The notes: generated by a model not told the origin, from the sequence alone. 59,457 nucleotides of DNA from an uncultured Muribaculaceae bacterium (GCA_958436175.1 CAUBJF010000014.1:1-59457), one strand, 5' to 3'; shown: positions 17,929-27,420, counted from the stretch's first letter. A program made the numbers and translations.

Positions 17929-19035
17929 CTATAAAGCGAGAGGAGTATAGGGCATGTTCCATGCCTCGGCAACGGCCTTGAAGACGATCTTTCCGTCAAC
18001 GATGTTGACGCCTTCGGCAAGACCCTTGTCAAGCTTGCAGGCTTCCTTCCATCCGTAGCGTGCGATACGGCGTGCATATGGCAGTGTGGCGTTGGTTAGC
18101 GCAAGCGTCGAGGTATAGGGGACTGCGCCCGGGATATTGGCTACTGCATAGTGTACGATGCCATCGACAGTGAATATAGGATCGGAATGCGTGGTGGCAT
18201 GTGAAGTCTCGAAACAACCGCCCTGATCGATAGCGACATCTACTATCACTGTGCCGGGACGCATATATTTGAGCATATCGGCAGTGATGAGATGAGGCGT
18301 CTTGGCTCCGGGGATAAGCACCGAACCGATGACGAGGTCTGTATCGGGAAGTTCCTTTATGATATTATGGCGTGAGGAATACAAAGTCTTGACGTTGCTG
18401 GGCATTACCTCAGCGACATGACGGAGGGTAGGCAGCGAGATATCGGCAATAGTCACATCCGCGCCAAGACCGGCAGCCATAAGGGCTGCATTTCGCCCCA
18501 CTACCCCGGCACCGAGCACAAGGACTTTAGCAGGCTTTACCCCGGGGACACCTCCGAGAAGGATACCACGTCCGCCCTGAGGCTTCTCGAGGAAGCGGGC
18601 ACCTTCCTGGATAGACATGCGGCCGGCCACTTCGCTCATAGGGATGAGGAGAGGTAGGCCTCCCTGAGGACCGACAACGGTCTCATAGGCGATACATGTC
18701 GCGCCCGAAGCAATCATGGCCTCGGTTAGTTCCAGGTCACTGGCGAAATGAAAATATGTGAACAGGAGCTGTCCTTTCCTGACGAGCTTATATTCGGGCT
18801 CGATGGGTTCCTTGACTTTGATTATCATTTCAGCGGTGGCATAGACATCTTCTATGGTAGGGAGAATGCTTGCACCGGCCTCCTCGTATTCTTTGTCGGC
18901 AAAGCCACTGCCCTCACCGGCAGTGTGCTGCACATATACTTTGTGACCGTCGGCCACAAGTTCGTGGACGCCAGAGGGGGTCATACCCACTCGGTTTTCA
19001 TTGTTCTTGATCTCTTTCGGAATTCCGATAATCAT
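17929..19035 (-). CDS. ald: Alanine dehydrogenase
   Basis: The 368-residue NAD-dependent enzyme interconverts L-alanine and pyruvate plus ammonia. It starts MIIGIPKEIKNNENRVGMTP, the family N-terminus, with the substrate-binding arginine. The catalytic lysine lies in IIKVKEP and the histidine in FTYFHFA; the Rossmann fold is VLVLGAGVVGRNAALMAAGLGA. GGCFETSHATTHSDP and PGAVPYTSTLALTNAT are also typical. Length is the usual 365-375. It has its own promoter and probably serves nitrogen and alanine balance, a step related to the cell-wall alanine use encoded by murF-alr elsewhere in the window. Confidence 0.96.
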   Translation of the reverse strand: MIIGIPKEIKNNENRVGMTPSGVHELVADGHKVYVQHTAGEGSGFADKEYEEAGASILPTIEDVYATAEMIIKVKEPIEPEYKLVRKGQLLFTYFHFASDLELTEAMIASGATCIAYETVVGPQGGLPLLIPMSEVAGRMSIQEGARFLEKPQGGRGILLGGVPGVKPAKVLVLGAGVVGRNAALMAAGLGADVTIADISLPTLRHVAEVMPSNVKTLYSSRHNIIKELPDTDLVIGSVLIPGAKTPHLITADMLKYMRPGTVIVDVAIDQGGCFETSHATTHSDPIFTVDGIVHYAVANIPGAVPYTSTLALTNATLPYARRIARYGWKEACKLDKGLAEGVNIVDGKIVFKAVAEAWNMPYTPLAL

Positions 19036-19099
19036 AGTAGTAGAGTATTAGGTTTAACTGTTAGTTAAGTGGTGAGGGAGAACGCTTCTCCGACAGCCA

Positions 19100-19129
19100 C
19101 AAATTTACAAAAAAATCGTTCCATGCAAT
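19100..19129 (-). promoter_or_regulatory. Promoter of ald
   Basis: On the minus strand ATTG (complement of 19126-19129) is followed after 18 bases by TAAATTTG (complement of 19100-19107), a full -7 match. It lies 64 bases before the ald start codon. Confidence 0.55.
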
Positions 19130-19233
19130 CTTTTAAGGGGCAATATTTTTGTGAACCGCTTCCTTTTTTGCCGATTTCCATATAGAGTCATCGATAATGG
19201 CACTTCTTGAAGTTCTAATTGGGAAATAATTTG

Positions 19234-19241
19234 TACCTTTG
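19234..19241 (+). promoter_or_regulatory. -7 box of the outer-membrane protein operon
   Basis: TACCTTTG matches TAnnTTTG and lies 39 bases before the ATG of the first beta-barrel gene. The -33 position carries no clear TTTG. Confidence 0.45.
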
Positions 19242-19280
19242 AGGAGTTTTTTGTAAATATTAACCTCTCAGCATTTCTCA

Positions 19281-20030
19281 ATGGTTTTCAATCGCCGGAT
19301 TTTGGTCTTCCTGAGCCTCGTTCTCATCGGACTGGCAGCCTCCATGCCTTCATCAGCCCAGGAAGAGTTCCACCGAAAGATCGAACAGGTGTCGTTCGTT
19401 CCCAAAGGGGCATGGGTGACCGGTGTAAGCGTCAGCTACTCACAGTCCAGCCAGGACAAGTATCAATTCTTTGTCGTCGAGAATATCAACGGTGAATCCT
19501 ATACATTCAAAGTCAGTCCCATGTTGATGTTCTGTTTCAAGGACAACCTCACGGCAGGCGGACGATTCTCCTATGCACGGCAGCGCACCAAGCTCGACGC
19601 CGCCAATGTAATTGTCGATTCCGAAACAACATGGGATGTCGACAACCTCTACAGCGTCAGCCAGGACTATCTCGGCACAGCTCTCTTCCGATCCTACCTA
19701 AGCCTCGGACGTTCGACACGCTTCGGACTCTTCAACGAAGTCCAGCTGATGCTCGGCGGGGGCCAGGCCAAAATTTCGAACGGCAGCGGGACGGACCTCA
19801 CAGGCACCTACGAACGCAACTTCCAGTTCCACGTCGGTGTGGCCCCGGGTCTGTGTGTATTTCTCAACAACTACTCGGCCCTTGAGGTCAACGTCGGCGT
19901 CCTTGGGTTCAATTATACAAGCACACGCTCGGTGACCGACCAGATCTATGTTGCCCACAGGCATCAGCAACAAGCGAACTTCAAAATCAATCTTTTCTCC
20001 ATCACCTTCGGAATGGTGTTCTATCTCTAA
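19281..20030 (+). CDS. Outer-membrane beta-barrel protein, first of a tandem pair
   Basis: This 249-residue protein has a signal peptide (about 1-27, ending SSAQ), then alternating hydrophobic and polar strands and a terminal phenylalanine-rich strand (FSITFGMVFYL), as in outer-membrane barrels. It is clearly paralogous to the next gene: both share FxPKGxW near the start, a LGRxxRFGxFNEV block and PGLCVF followed by a GVxGxxY strand. No named family is recognised. It opens an operon with its paralogue, a PCMD lipoprotein and a porin, suggesting one envelope system. It could be a small porin or a structural barrel. Confidence 0.8.
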   Translation: MVFNRRILVFLSLVLIGLAASMPSSAQEEFHRKIEQVSFVPKGAWVTGVSVSYSQSSQDKYQFFVVENINGESYTFKVSPMLMFCFKDNLTAGGRFSYARQRTKLDAANVIVDSETTWDVDNLYSVSQDYLGTALFRSYLSLGRSTRFGLFNEVQLMLGGGQAKISNGSGTDLTGTYERNFQFHVGVAPGLCVFLNNYSALEVNVGVLGFNYTSTRSVTDQIYVAHRHQQQANFKINLFSITFGMVFYL

Positions 20031-20039
20031 AGCAGCCAC

Positions 20040-20870
20040 ATGAGAACTATCGTTTTCCTACTTATCGCCATGGTGGCCGCAGCCTCAGCTTCAGCGCAGG
20101 ACATCGTGCGTAAAAAAGACATTCATCGCCCCGACAGCACAGAAAGGGTGATTGTCGACGGCGATACCGTCAGTATCGTCCTCCCCGAACGAAATTTCGG
20201 ACGTTTCGACCGCGGGCTTTTCAACTATATATTCATCCCCAAGGGAACATGGGGTTTCGGCATCACGGCATCGTACGGCGAACTGAAAACCGACGACGTA
20301 TCCATCCTGTCCTATGTCTCCGACTTCGATTTCAAAGGAAAGATGTACTCCCTGAGGCCGTACGTCTCATATTTCATCCGTTCCAACCAGGCTGTGGGCC
20401 TCAAATTCAATTACTCGCGCGGTTTCGCCGACCTCGACCATCTCGCAGTCGACTTTGACGACGACCTCAATTTCAACATCCACGATATCAGCTACCACCA
20501 GGAAAGCTTCGGCGTATCGGCTTTCTACCGTAACTATATAGGGCTCGGCCGTGGAGGCCGCTTCGGTATCTTCAACGAAGTCGACGCCACCGTCATGAGT
20601 GGTTCTTCGCGCTTCAAACGTCCTTATGCCGACGAGATGCGCGACACACGCACATCCATGACCGAGGCTTCGCTGAATTTCAGCCCGGGTCTGTGTGTGT
20701 TCATCCAGGAATGGCTGTCGTTCAACGTCTCTTTCGGTGTCTTCGGCCTCAAGTATAAGCACGAGCATCAGGTGACCAACGGTGTCGATGAAGGCTCCCG
20801 CGACACTTCGGGTGCCAACTTCCGCTTCAATATATTTAATATCAACTTCGGACTGATGGTGGTGATATGA
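20040..20870 (+). CDS. Outer-membrane beta-barrel protein, second of a tandem pair
   Basis: The 276-residue protein has a signal peptide (about 1-20, ending ASAQ) and beta-barrel strands, ending in FNINFGLMVVI. It is the paralogue of the preceding gene, from which it is separated by 9 bases; conserved blocks are FIPKGTW, IGLGRGGRFGIFNEV and FSPGLCVF. It has an extra N-terminal stretch with RKKDIHRPDSTERVIVDGDT before the barrel. Its stop overlaps the start of the PCMD lipoprotein gene by four bases (ATGA), which implies coupled translation. Confidence 0.8.
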   Translation: MRTIVFLLIAMVAAASASAQDIVRKKDIHRPDSTERVIVDGDTVSIVLPERNFGRFDRGLFNYIFIPKGTWGFGITASYGELKTDDVSILSYVSDFDFKGKMYSLRPYVSYFIRSNQAVGLKFNYSRGFADLDHLAVDFDDDLNFNIHDISYHQESFGVSAFYRNYIGLGRGGRFGIFNEVDATVMSGSSRFKRPYADEMRDTRTSMTEASLNFSPGLCVFIQEWLSFNVSFGVFGLKYKHEHQVTNGVDEGSRDTSGANFRFNIFNINFGLMVVI

Positions 20871-22459
20871 TTATGGAACGCATCTGTAAAACTACGCGCC
20901 GCCTCATCCCGGTGCTTTTCGCCCTCCTCATCCTCGGGGGCTGCATAAAGAATGATATACCTGTCGCACGGATACCGGTCAAGTTCACCGACCTCACCGT
21001 CAGCGGACAGGATGCAGGAACTACCATAGACTCGACCAATATGGTGGCGACCGTAGCACTGCCGGAGCAGGTCGACATCTATAATGTCGTATTTGACAAG
21101 TACACCATCTATCCGGCCGATGCCGAGATTGTCGACAACCCATTCACCAAGCCTGTCGATCTTTCGACACCACTCCACGTAACGCTGAGGCTCTATCAGG
21201 ACTGGGACTGGACAATCCAGGCAGTCCAGACCATAGAGCGCTACTTCGAGATTGCCGGACAGATGGGCTCGACAGCTATAGACACCGAACAGCGCACCGT
21301 AACTGTCACAGTCCTCAACACAGCCGACATCGCCAAGCTGCGCGTCGTGAAGGCCAAGCTCGGCCCAATTGGCTCGACGATGACTCCTGACCTCGCGGAA
21401 GGCTTTACCTTCGACGGGTCGGAACCTCTTGAAGTCAAAGTGACGGCCTACGGGCGCACCGAAACATGGACTATCAATGTCAACATCGAGACTGCGGCGG
21501 TGACGACGACCGGGGTCGATGCCTGGACCTGCGTGGCATGGGCCTACGGCTCGGCCGAGGCCGGCAAAGACAACGGCTTCCAGTACCGCCTTGCCGGAGA
21601 TACCGAATGGCTCTCCGTCCCCCAGACCGACATAAGCAACGACGGCGGCAGCTTCACAGGCCTGATCAAAAACCTAGACGCACTCACCGACTATGAGGTA
21701 CGAGCCTACTCGGGCGAACAATACGGCGAGACACTCTCGTTCACGACGGGCATGGCCGTACAGGTGCCCAACAGCGACTTCGACCACTGGTGGCTCAACG
21801 GCAAAGTATGGTGTCCCTGGGCCGAAGACGGAACACCCTACTGGGATACGGGCAACCGTGGCGCCACTACCCTCGGACAGTCCAACTCCGTGCCGACGAC
21901 CGACACCCCGACCGGAAGCGGCTGGGCGGCAGAACTGGAGACACGGTTCGTCGGTATCTCCGTACTCGGCAAGCTGGCCGCCGGCAATCTCTTCGTCGGC
22001 GAATATGTCCGCACCGACGGCACTAACGGTGTCCTCAGCATGGGCCGTCCATTCACCGAAAGGCCCACGGCCCTGAAGGGTATGTTCAAATATCATATGG
22101 AGCCCATCAACTACTCCAATACAGAGATGAAGAGCCTCATAGGACAGCCCGACACATGTACGGTGTGGATAGCACTCATCGACAGCGACGAGCCATGCGA
22201 AATACGCACTAATCCCAAAGACCGCAAGCTCTTCGACCCTGATGCCGACGATGTAGTGGCTTTCGGACGAATGGACCGTGGCGAAAGCGTGGAGGAATGG
22301 ACTCCGTTCGAAGTGAAGTTCGAGTACCGCTCCTACTCGCGCAAGCCCAAATATATACTCATCACATGCTCGGCGAGCAAATACGGAGACTATTTCACCG
22401 GCGGTGCCGGCTCCGTTATGTACGTCGATGACTTCGAACTCCTGTATAATTACCAGTAA
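20867..22459 (+). CDS. PCMD domain lipoprotein
   Basis: The 530-residue protein is a lipoprotein: the hydrophobic segment LIPVLFALLILGGC puts the lipidated cysteine at C26. Two beta-sandwich-like segments follow (about 35-115 and 120-205), then a fibronectin-like segment, then the C-terminal PCMD (putative carbohydrate metabolism) domain from about residue 300, beginning PNSDFDHWWLNGKVWCPW and ending in a jelly-roll strand MYVDDFELLYN. It is likely anchored at the outer membrane and able to bind a glycan. The partner genes are two barrels upstream (ATGA overlap) and a porin 25 bases downstream. No enzyme activity is established for the domain. Confidence 0.85.
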   Translation: MIMERICKTTRRLIPVLFALLILGGCIKNDIPVARIPVKFTDLTVSGQDAGTTIDSTNMVATVALPEQVDIYNVVFDKYTIYPADAEIVDNPFTKPVDLSTPLHVTLRLYQDWDWTIQAVQTIERYFEIAGQMGSTAIDTEQRTVTVTVLNTADIAKLRVVKAKLGPIGSTMTPDLAEGFTFDGSEPLEVKVTAYGRTETWTINVNIETAAVTTTGVDAWTCVAWAYGSAEAGKDNGFQYRLAGDTEWLSVPQTDISNDGGSFTGLIKNLDALTDYEVRAYSGEQYGETLSFTTGMAVQVPNSDFDHWWLNGKVWCPWAEDGTPYWDTGNRGATTLGQSNSVPTTDTPTGSGWAAELETRFVGISVLGKLAAGNLFVGEYVRTDGTNGVLSMGRPFTERPTALKGMFKYHMEPINYSNTEMKSLIGQPDTCTVWIALIDSDEPCEIRTNPKDRKLFDPDADDVVAFGRMDRGESVEEWTPFEVKFEYRSYSRKPKYILITCSASKYGDYFTGGAGSVMYVDDFELLYNYQ

Positions 22460-22484
22460 ACCTGGCACCGCAATCTTCGAGATA

Positions 22485-23510
22485 ATGCGCAAGCTATTTG
22501 CAATCTTGTGCCTCTTCTCCTCCCTCGTGTTGTCGGCTGCTGACAACGGCGAGCTCAAACGATACCTCCCGACAGTCCACGGCACATTCCGCGGACTCTT
22601 CGAACAGTCGACCGTACGCGCCGAAAACCGCTTCGAAGTGCGCATGGCCCGGCTCAGTGCAACAGGCTCTGTCCTCCCCTGGGCCGACTACTACGTGCAG
22701 CTCGACCTCTGCGACCGTGGCAAGCTGAAAGTCCTCGATGTCTACGTGACCCTCCATCCGGGTAAAAATCTCAAAATAATGGCCGGACAGATGCGAGTAC
22801 CGTTCAGCGTCACGGCCTCACGTGCGCCCCATGCCTACTTCTTTGCCAACCGCGCCTTCGCCGGTAAAATCTACGGCAACCTGCGCAGCGTCGGCGTGAA
22901 GGCCGGGTACAACTTCCCGGGGACGAAAATATACACCGAGGGCGGCATCTTCAACAGCACCGACATGACCGACCACAGCGGCTGGAATACGGCACTCACC
23001 TACTCCATCAAAGCAAACTGGACTGCGCCCTACGGCTTCAGGCCAGAGTTAGGCTTCATGTCGCGTGTCCCCGGCGGTACAGAGAAAGGAGTGCGCATCA
23101 ACCAGTTCAACGCATCTCTGTCGTGGCACGACAGCCACTGGTATGTCGAAGGCGAGTACACTCACCGCCACTACTGCGGCAAGAGCTTCGACCCCGGCAA
23201 TGTGCTTACCGTCTTTGCCGACTATGGCTTCGGAATGCGCTCAGCGTGGGTCAACCGCCTGTCCTTCCAGGGCCGTCTCGACATGATGGACGACACCAGC
23301 AACGGCCAGCGCAACGCCGAAGGCATCCTGACCACCAACTACCCGGCATGCAAGCGCCTCACAGTCGGTGCCACAGCTTCCTATGTTGCCTCTCCGGTCC
23401 ATATCGATTTCAAGCTCAACTACGAACAGTACTTCTACGACGAGGGCCGCAAGGCACCCTCCCTCGGCGACGACAGCAAACTCGTCGGAGCCCTTATCCT
23501 CTATTTTTGA
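22485..23510 (+). CDS. Porin, phosphate-selective porin O/P-like
   Basis: The 341-residue protein begins MRKLFAILCLFSSLVLSAAD, a signal peptide; an upstream in-frame ATG at 22404 would lie inside the lipoprotein gene. The barrel resembles OprO/OprP porins: VHGTFRGLFE near the start, then LDVYVTLHPGKNLKIMAGQM, VPFSVTASRAP, and a final aromatic strand VGALILYF. It ends the barrel-barrel-lipoprotein-porin operon. The permeating solute is not evident, and the phosphate-selective name is only the family label. Confidence 0.8.
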   Translation: MRKLFAILCLFSSLVLSAADNGELKRYLPTVHGTFRGLFEQSTVRAENRFEVRMARLSATGSVLPWADYYVQLDLCDRGKLKVLDVYVTLHPGKNLKIMAGQMRVPFSVTASRAPHAYFFANRAFAGKIYGNLRSVGVKAGYNFPGTKIYTEGGIFNSTDMTDHSGWNTALTYSIKANWTAPYGFRPELGFMSRVPGGTEKGVRINQFNASLSWHDSHWYVEGEYTHRHYCGKSFDPGNVLTVFADYGFGMRSAWVNRLSFQGRLDMMDDTSNGQRNAEGILTTNYPACKRLTVGATASYVASPVHIDFKLNYEQYFYDEGRKAPSLGDDSKLVGALILYF

Positions 23511-23560
23511 CCTTAACAAGGCTTTCGAAGAATTAAATAGCTCTTAAATATGAGCAATGC

Positions 23561-23594
23561 ATTGCTGTAAATACAGAAATTTTTCGTAATTTTG
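23561..23594 (+). promoter_or_regulatory. Promoter of enolase
   Basis: TAATTTTG at 23587-23594 (context gTAATTTTGc) is a full -7 match. ATTG at 23561-23564 may be the -33 element, though its 22-base spacer is longer than usual. The start codon lies 70 bases downstream. Confidence 0.55.
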
Positions 23595-23664
23595 CGGCGA
23601 TAGGGTAAGACCTTTCTATAGCAACATCAAAACACAACATACCAAGGTATTAAGTACAATTAAT

Positions 23665-24957
23665 ATGAAAATCGAAAAAATCATCGGACGTGAGGTGCTC
23701 GATTCACGCGGCAACCCCACTGTAGAAGTAGACGTAGTCCTCGAATCCGGCGCTTTCGGCCGTGCATCCGTTCCCTCCGGCGCATCCACAGGTGTTAACG
23801 AAGCTCTCGAGCTCCGCGACGGCGACAAGAGCCGCTATATGGGCAAGGGCGTCCTCAAAGCAGTTGCCAACGTCAACGGCCCCATCGCCGCAGCCCTCGT
23901 AGGCATGAACGCTCTCGACCAGATTGCTATCGACGAGACTATGCTTGCTCTCGACGGTACTGACACCAAGAGCAACCTCGGTGCAAACGCCATCCTCGGC
24001 GTATCGCTCGCCGTTGCCAAGGCTGCTGCCGACTACCTCGGTCTGCCCCTCTACAAATACATCGGTGGCTGCAACACCTACGTGCTCCCCGTGCCCATGA
24101 TGAACATCATCAACGGCGGCGCCCACTCCGACGCTCCCATCTGCTTCCAGGAATTCATGATTCGTCCTATCGGTGCTACTTCCTTCCACGAAGGCATCCG
24201 CATGGGTACAGAAGTGTTCCACAACCTCAAGGCTGTCCTCAAGGCCCGCGGCCTCAGCACTGCTGTAGGTGACGAAGGTGGTTTCGCGCCCACACTCGAC
24301 GGCACAGAAGACGCCCTCAACGTTATCATCCAGGCTATCGAAAAGGCCGGCTACGTTCCCGGCAAGGACGTTACCATCGGCCTCGACTGCGCTTCCTCCG
24401 AATTCTATCACGACGGTGTTTACGACTATACCTGGAAGCAGGGTGCCGACGCTCCCAAGCTCACAAGCCAGGAACAGGCCGAATTCCTCAAGAAGCTCGT
24501 TGAAGAATTCCCCATCGACTCCATCGAAGACGGCATGGCCGAAAACGACTGGGATGGCTGGAAGATCCTCACCGACATGATCGGCAACCGCTGCCAGCTC
24601 GTCGGCGACGACCTCTTCGTTACCAACGTCAAGTACCTCGAAAAGGGTATCGAACTCGGCTGCGCCAACTCCATCCTCGTGAAGGTTAACCAGATCGGTT
24701 CTCTCACCGAGACCCTCCGCGCCGTAGAACTCGCACAGCGCAACGGTTACACCGCAGTTATCTCGCACCGTTCCGGCGAAACAGAAGACGCTACTATCGC
24801 CGACATCGCAGTAGCTACAAACGCTGGACAGATCAAGACCGGCTCTGCAAGCCGTTCCGACCGTATGGCCAAGTACAACCAGCTCCTCCGCATCGAAGAA
24901 CAGCTCGGTTCTGCTGCCAAGTACGGCTACGGCAAGAAGACAAAACGTCCCGAATAA
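23665..24957 (+). CDS. eno: Enolase
   Basis: The 430-residue enolase converts 2-phosphoglycerate to phosphoenolpyruvate in glycolysis. Family motifs are complete: SRGNPTVEVDV at the start, ASTGVNEALELRDGD (mobile loop), metal and substrate residues in SIEDGMAENDWDGW and GDDLFVTN, the catalytic lysine in ILVKVNQIG, and the signature SHRSGETED. Codon use is strongly biased (AAG, GAA, CTC, ATC), as in highly expressed genes. It is a single-gene unit with its own promoter and a strong terminator. Confidence 0.98.
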   Translation: MKIEKIIGREVLDSRGNPTVEVDVVLESGAFGRASVPSGASTGVNEALELRDGDKSRYMGKGVLKAVANVNGPIAAALVGMNALDQIAIDETMLALDGTDTKSNLGANAILGVSLAVAKAAADYLGLPLYKYIGGCNTYVLPVPMMNIINGGAHSDAPICFQEFMIRPIGATSFHEGIRMGTEVFHNLKAVLKARGLSTAVGDEGGFAPTLDGTEDALNVIIQAIEKAGYVPGKDVTIGLDCASSEFYHDGVYDYTWKQGADAPKLTSQEQAEFLKKLVEEFPIDSIEDGMAENDWDGWKILTDMIGNRCQLVGDDLFVTNVKYLEKGIELGCANSILVKVNQIGSLTETLRAVELAQRNGYTAVISHRSGETEDATIADIAVATNAGQIKTGSASRSDRMAKYNQLLRIEEQLGSAAKYGYGKKTKRPE

Positions 24958-24980
24958 TCACAATCCATCAAGGATTCTCA

Positions 24981-25010
24981 ATCCCGGCCTTTGCGAGGCC
25001 GGGATTTTTT
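24981..25010 (+). terminator. Intrinsic terminator of enolase
   Basis: A perfect 10-bp stem, ATCCCGGCCT (24981-24990) with AGGCCGGGAT (24996-25005), has the 5-base loop TTGCG and is followed by a run of T. A second palindrome, CCGGGAA-TAAA-TTCCCGG at 25024-25041, follows without a T run. Confidence 0.92.
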
Positions 25011-25050
25011 GTCCTCTCATGACCCGGGAATAAATTCCCGGCACAGGATA

Positions 25051-25088
25051 AAGAAAAGGCCACGCCATGAAACTTCACGACGCGGCCT
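25051..25088 (-). terminator. Possible terminator of the S8 protease gene
   Basis: On the minus strand AGGCC (complement of 84-88 in the 25000 block) pairs with GGCCT (complement of 57-61), with a partly paired interior, and is followed by TTTCTT. It lies just after the protease stop codon. Confidence 0.45.
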
Positions 25089-25114
25089 ATATTATCTCGG
25101 CTTTAAAGAGCCTT

Positions 25115-27346
25115 TCAGATGATTATCTTGAGGGTCTTGACAGAGCCTGCTGCTTCGATGCGGAGGACGTATATACCGGAGACGAGCGAGGAGGCATCAA
25201 GATGGAGGGTGTCGCTGTCGCCGGAGACGGCCTGTACTTCTTTGCCGTCAAGAGAGTAGACGGATGCGAGGACGCGCCCTGCACCGGCTGCTATGATTTC
25301 GTAGCGGCCGTCAGTACCGTTGACAATGATATTGTCCTTGTCGCTGACTGCGACATCTCCGATGCCCGAAAGACCGAGGATCTTCTTCAGGCCGGCGTAG
25401 GCATCGATTTTACCGGCACCCCAGTCGGGAGTATCGGTTACATCATTGTCGCGGATAGAAGTTTCGTCGATGATGTCGAAGATTTCGTCGGCTGTAAGGT
25501 TATGGTCTGCCTGGAGCCACAGAGCAACAGTACCGGCCACGTAGGGAGTCGCCATGGATGTACCCTGCATAACGCCCCACCAGTGGTCCTTATCGTCGAC
25601 AGTGGCCTTTGCAGACACCTGCGAATCCTTCATCGGATCTGTTACAGAATTATCTACCCACTTACCGTTCAGCGAGGACATGATGCCCTGCCCCGGGGCA
25701 CATACATGGGGTCGTGATGTGCCGTCGAGAAGCACACCCCACGCCGAAAAGTACGAAATCTTACCTTCGTTGTTGGAGGCACCCGCGCCATAGCTTCCCG
25801 AGACCGTGCCGTCGACAGAGCGCCAGTTCTTCTTGTTGTTGTACGAGCCTACAGAGATGGTGTTGGGGCCACAGGCGATGCTGCTGACAGTACCATTCTT
25901 GTCCGGAGTGTCGAAACCGGCGATGGGATCGTCGAAATAATCGGATGCGCTGCCATAGACATCCACGCGGGCTCCGGCCTGACCTTCGACTATGATTGCG
26001 AGGCGGTTTTTCGAGGTAGTGGACCTCTTTCTTACGCTGTTGGAACGGAGATAGACGTTATATCGTCCGTTATAGCTGTTATAGGAGCCCGACATGGAGA
26101 AAGTACCGCTGAAATAACGGGTAAATGTGGCATTGGCACCTGTCGACCCCTGACCTGTGCCGTATGTGACAGAACCGTTGCGGCTCGGCAGTTTGGCAAT
26201 GACTGAGCCGGATTCGTCGACAACAGCAACGCTGACAGTCAGAGCCGACGCTGTAGAGCTCCAGATATCGATATTCTTCTCAATCTTATCTTCGGCAATC
26301 AGCACTTTCAGCTCCTTGTCGGCAGCCGAGAAGGTCTTGGTTGCGTGGCAGGGGACATCGCCGTCGTTGCCGCTTGCTATGCATACGATTGCATCTTCAG
26401 CAAGCTCGTTGATGGCGGCGGTGTTGTCATCGAGACCGTCGTGCGGGCCTGTAGTCATACCAAGCGATAGGTTGATGACCACAGGCTTGCCCTCGCTCTC
26501 GGCATAGTTGATAATCTTGCGCATGCCGTCGAGGATACGGTTGAAAGCCAGCGAGGAGCTGCAGCCGAAAGCGAGGTCTGCTTCGGGAGCGACACCATAG
26601 AGAGGCACCCTCTTGATATCGGTATATTTACCTAAACGGTTGCGCTGCCAGTAGGTACCTTCTCCGTTATAGGATCCGCCAAGGATACCGGCAACATGGG
26701 TGGCATGGGTGTAATTGTTGTCATCGGAGGGAGCCGTCCGTGTCTGCTCACCGCGATATACCTTCATCGTCGAGAAGTTGTTGTTGAAGTACGGTGCATA
26801 ATATTTCAGGCGAGTAGCAGTTCCGTCGGCATTGAGCCAATTGACGTGCGAGGGGTCGAAGCCATGGTCGAACATACCGATAACAACGCCTTCGCCCTTG
26901 AAGGGGGAATCCTGTACGCCGTTGAATGTCAGTCCCTGACCCTCATGGGCATCCGAGACATTGGAGAGCCCCCGGGCAGACTCCATATTCATTTCGGCAA
27001 CTTCGCCGAAGGACAACGACGATACTTCATCGAGAGATGCGATACCCTCGACACGGTCGATCGGCAGCTCGGCGATGACGAAGCTGCGCGATATACGCTC
27101 AGCTTCGTATCCTTCAGCCACGATACGGTCCAGGACGGCATCTGACGTTGTACGGATCAGCACGGCAACAGTAGGAGCAGCTCCGGGAGCCTTCGACGGC
27201 CCGAAAAGTGAGGACATTCCGGTGTTCACGATGCCGGATTTCCAGTCTTGGAGCATCGTCCGGCCTGCCCCGTTGATCTTATCCTGCGCGGACATGGTCA
27301 CAATGCCCGAAAGTATACATATGACAGCTATAAGCAGTTTCTTCAT
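25115..27346 (-). CDS. Secreted S8 family serine protease (subtilase) with T9SS-like C-terminal tail
   Basis: The 743-residue protein has a signal peptide (about 1-20, ending MSAQ), a propeptide-like region to about residue 120, then a subtilisin catalytic domain with D160 (IGMFDHGFD), H217 (THATHVAG) and S597 (GTSMATPYVAG), and the oxyanion asparagine in CIASGNDGD. About 180 residues are inserted between His and Ser. The C-terminus (VYSLDGKEVQ, then SGIYVLRIE) resembles type A T9SS sorting domains, so it is probably exported to the cell surface or medium. It lies downstream of a SusCD operon but behind a terminator, so it is transcribed separately. Confidence 0.9.
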   Translation of the reverse strand: MKKLLIAVICILSGIVTMSAQDKINGAGRTMLQDWKSGIVNTGMSSLFGPSKAPGAAPTVAVLIRTTSDAVLDRIVAEGYEAERISRSFVIAELPIDRVEGIASLDEVSSLSFGEVAEMNMESARGLSNVSDAHEGQGLTFNGVQDSPFKGEGVVIGMFDHGFDPSHVNWLNADGTATRLKYYAPYFNNNFSTMKVYRGEQTRTAPSDDNNYTHATHVAGILGGSYNGEGTYWQRNRLGKYTDIKRVPLYGVAPEADLAFGCSSSLAFNRILDGMRKIINYAESEGKPVVINLSLGMTTGPHDGLDDNTAAINELAEDAIVCIASGNDGDVPCHATKTFSAADKELKVLIAEDKIEKNIDIWSSTASALTVSVAVVDESGSVIAKLPSRNGSVTYGTGQGSTGANATFTRYFSGTFSMSGSYNSYNGRYNVYLRSNSVRKRSTTSKNRLAIIVEGQAGARVDVYGSASDYFDDPIAGFDTPDKNGTVSSIACGPNTISVGSYNNKKNWRSVDGTVSGSYGAGASNNEGKISYFSAWGVLLDGTSRPHVCAPGQGIMSSLNGKWVDNSVTDPMKDSQVSAKATVDDKDHWWGVMQGTSMATPYVAGTVALWLQADHNLTADEIFDIIDETSIRDNDVTDTPDWGAGKIDAYAGLKKILGLSGIGDVAVSDKDNIIVNGTDGRYEIIAAGAGRVLASVYSLDGKEVQAVSGDSDTLHLDASSLVSGIYVLRIEAAGSVKTLKIII

Positions 27347-27371
27347 TGAATTTACAATTTATTATGGACTA

Positions 27372-27379
27372 CAAAGATA
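27372..27379 (-). promoter_or_regulatory. -7 box of the S8 protease gene
   Basis: The minus strand reads TATCTTTG, a full TAnnTTTG match 25 bases before the protease start codon. No -33 TTTG is visible at the usual spacing. Confidence 0.45.
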
Positions 27380-27420
27380 GCTATTTCCCGCGATATACGC
27401 GGTCTCTGTCTTTGTTTTAG

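Noticed and set aside
23704..24768. Minus-strand open frame of 354 codons inside enolase
   Set aside because: It is the mirror of strongly biased enolase codons (GAC/GTC/CTC), giving a Val- and Glu-rich nonsense protein.
25024..25041. Palindrome CCGGGAA-TAAA-TTCCCGG as a terminator
   Set aside because: No T run follows on either strand, and the enolase terminator already lies just upstream. It is more likely a binding site or chance.
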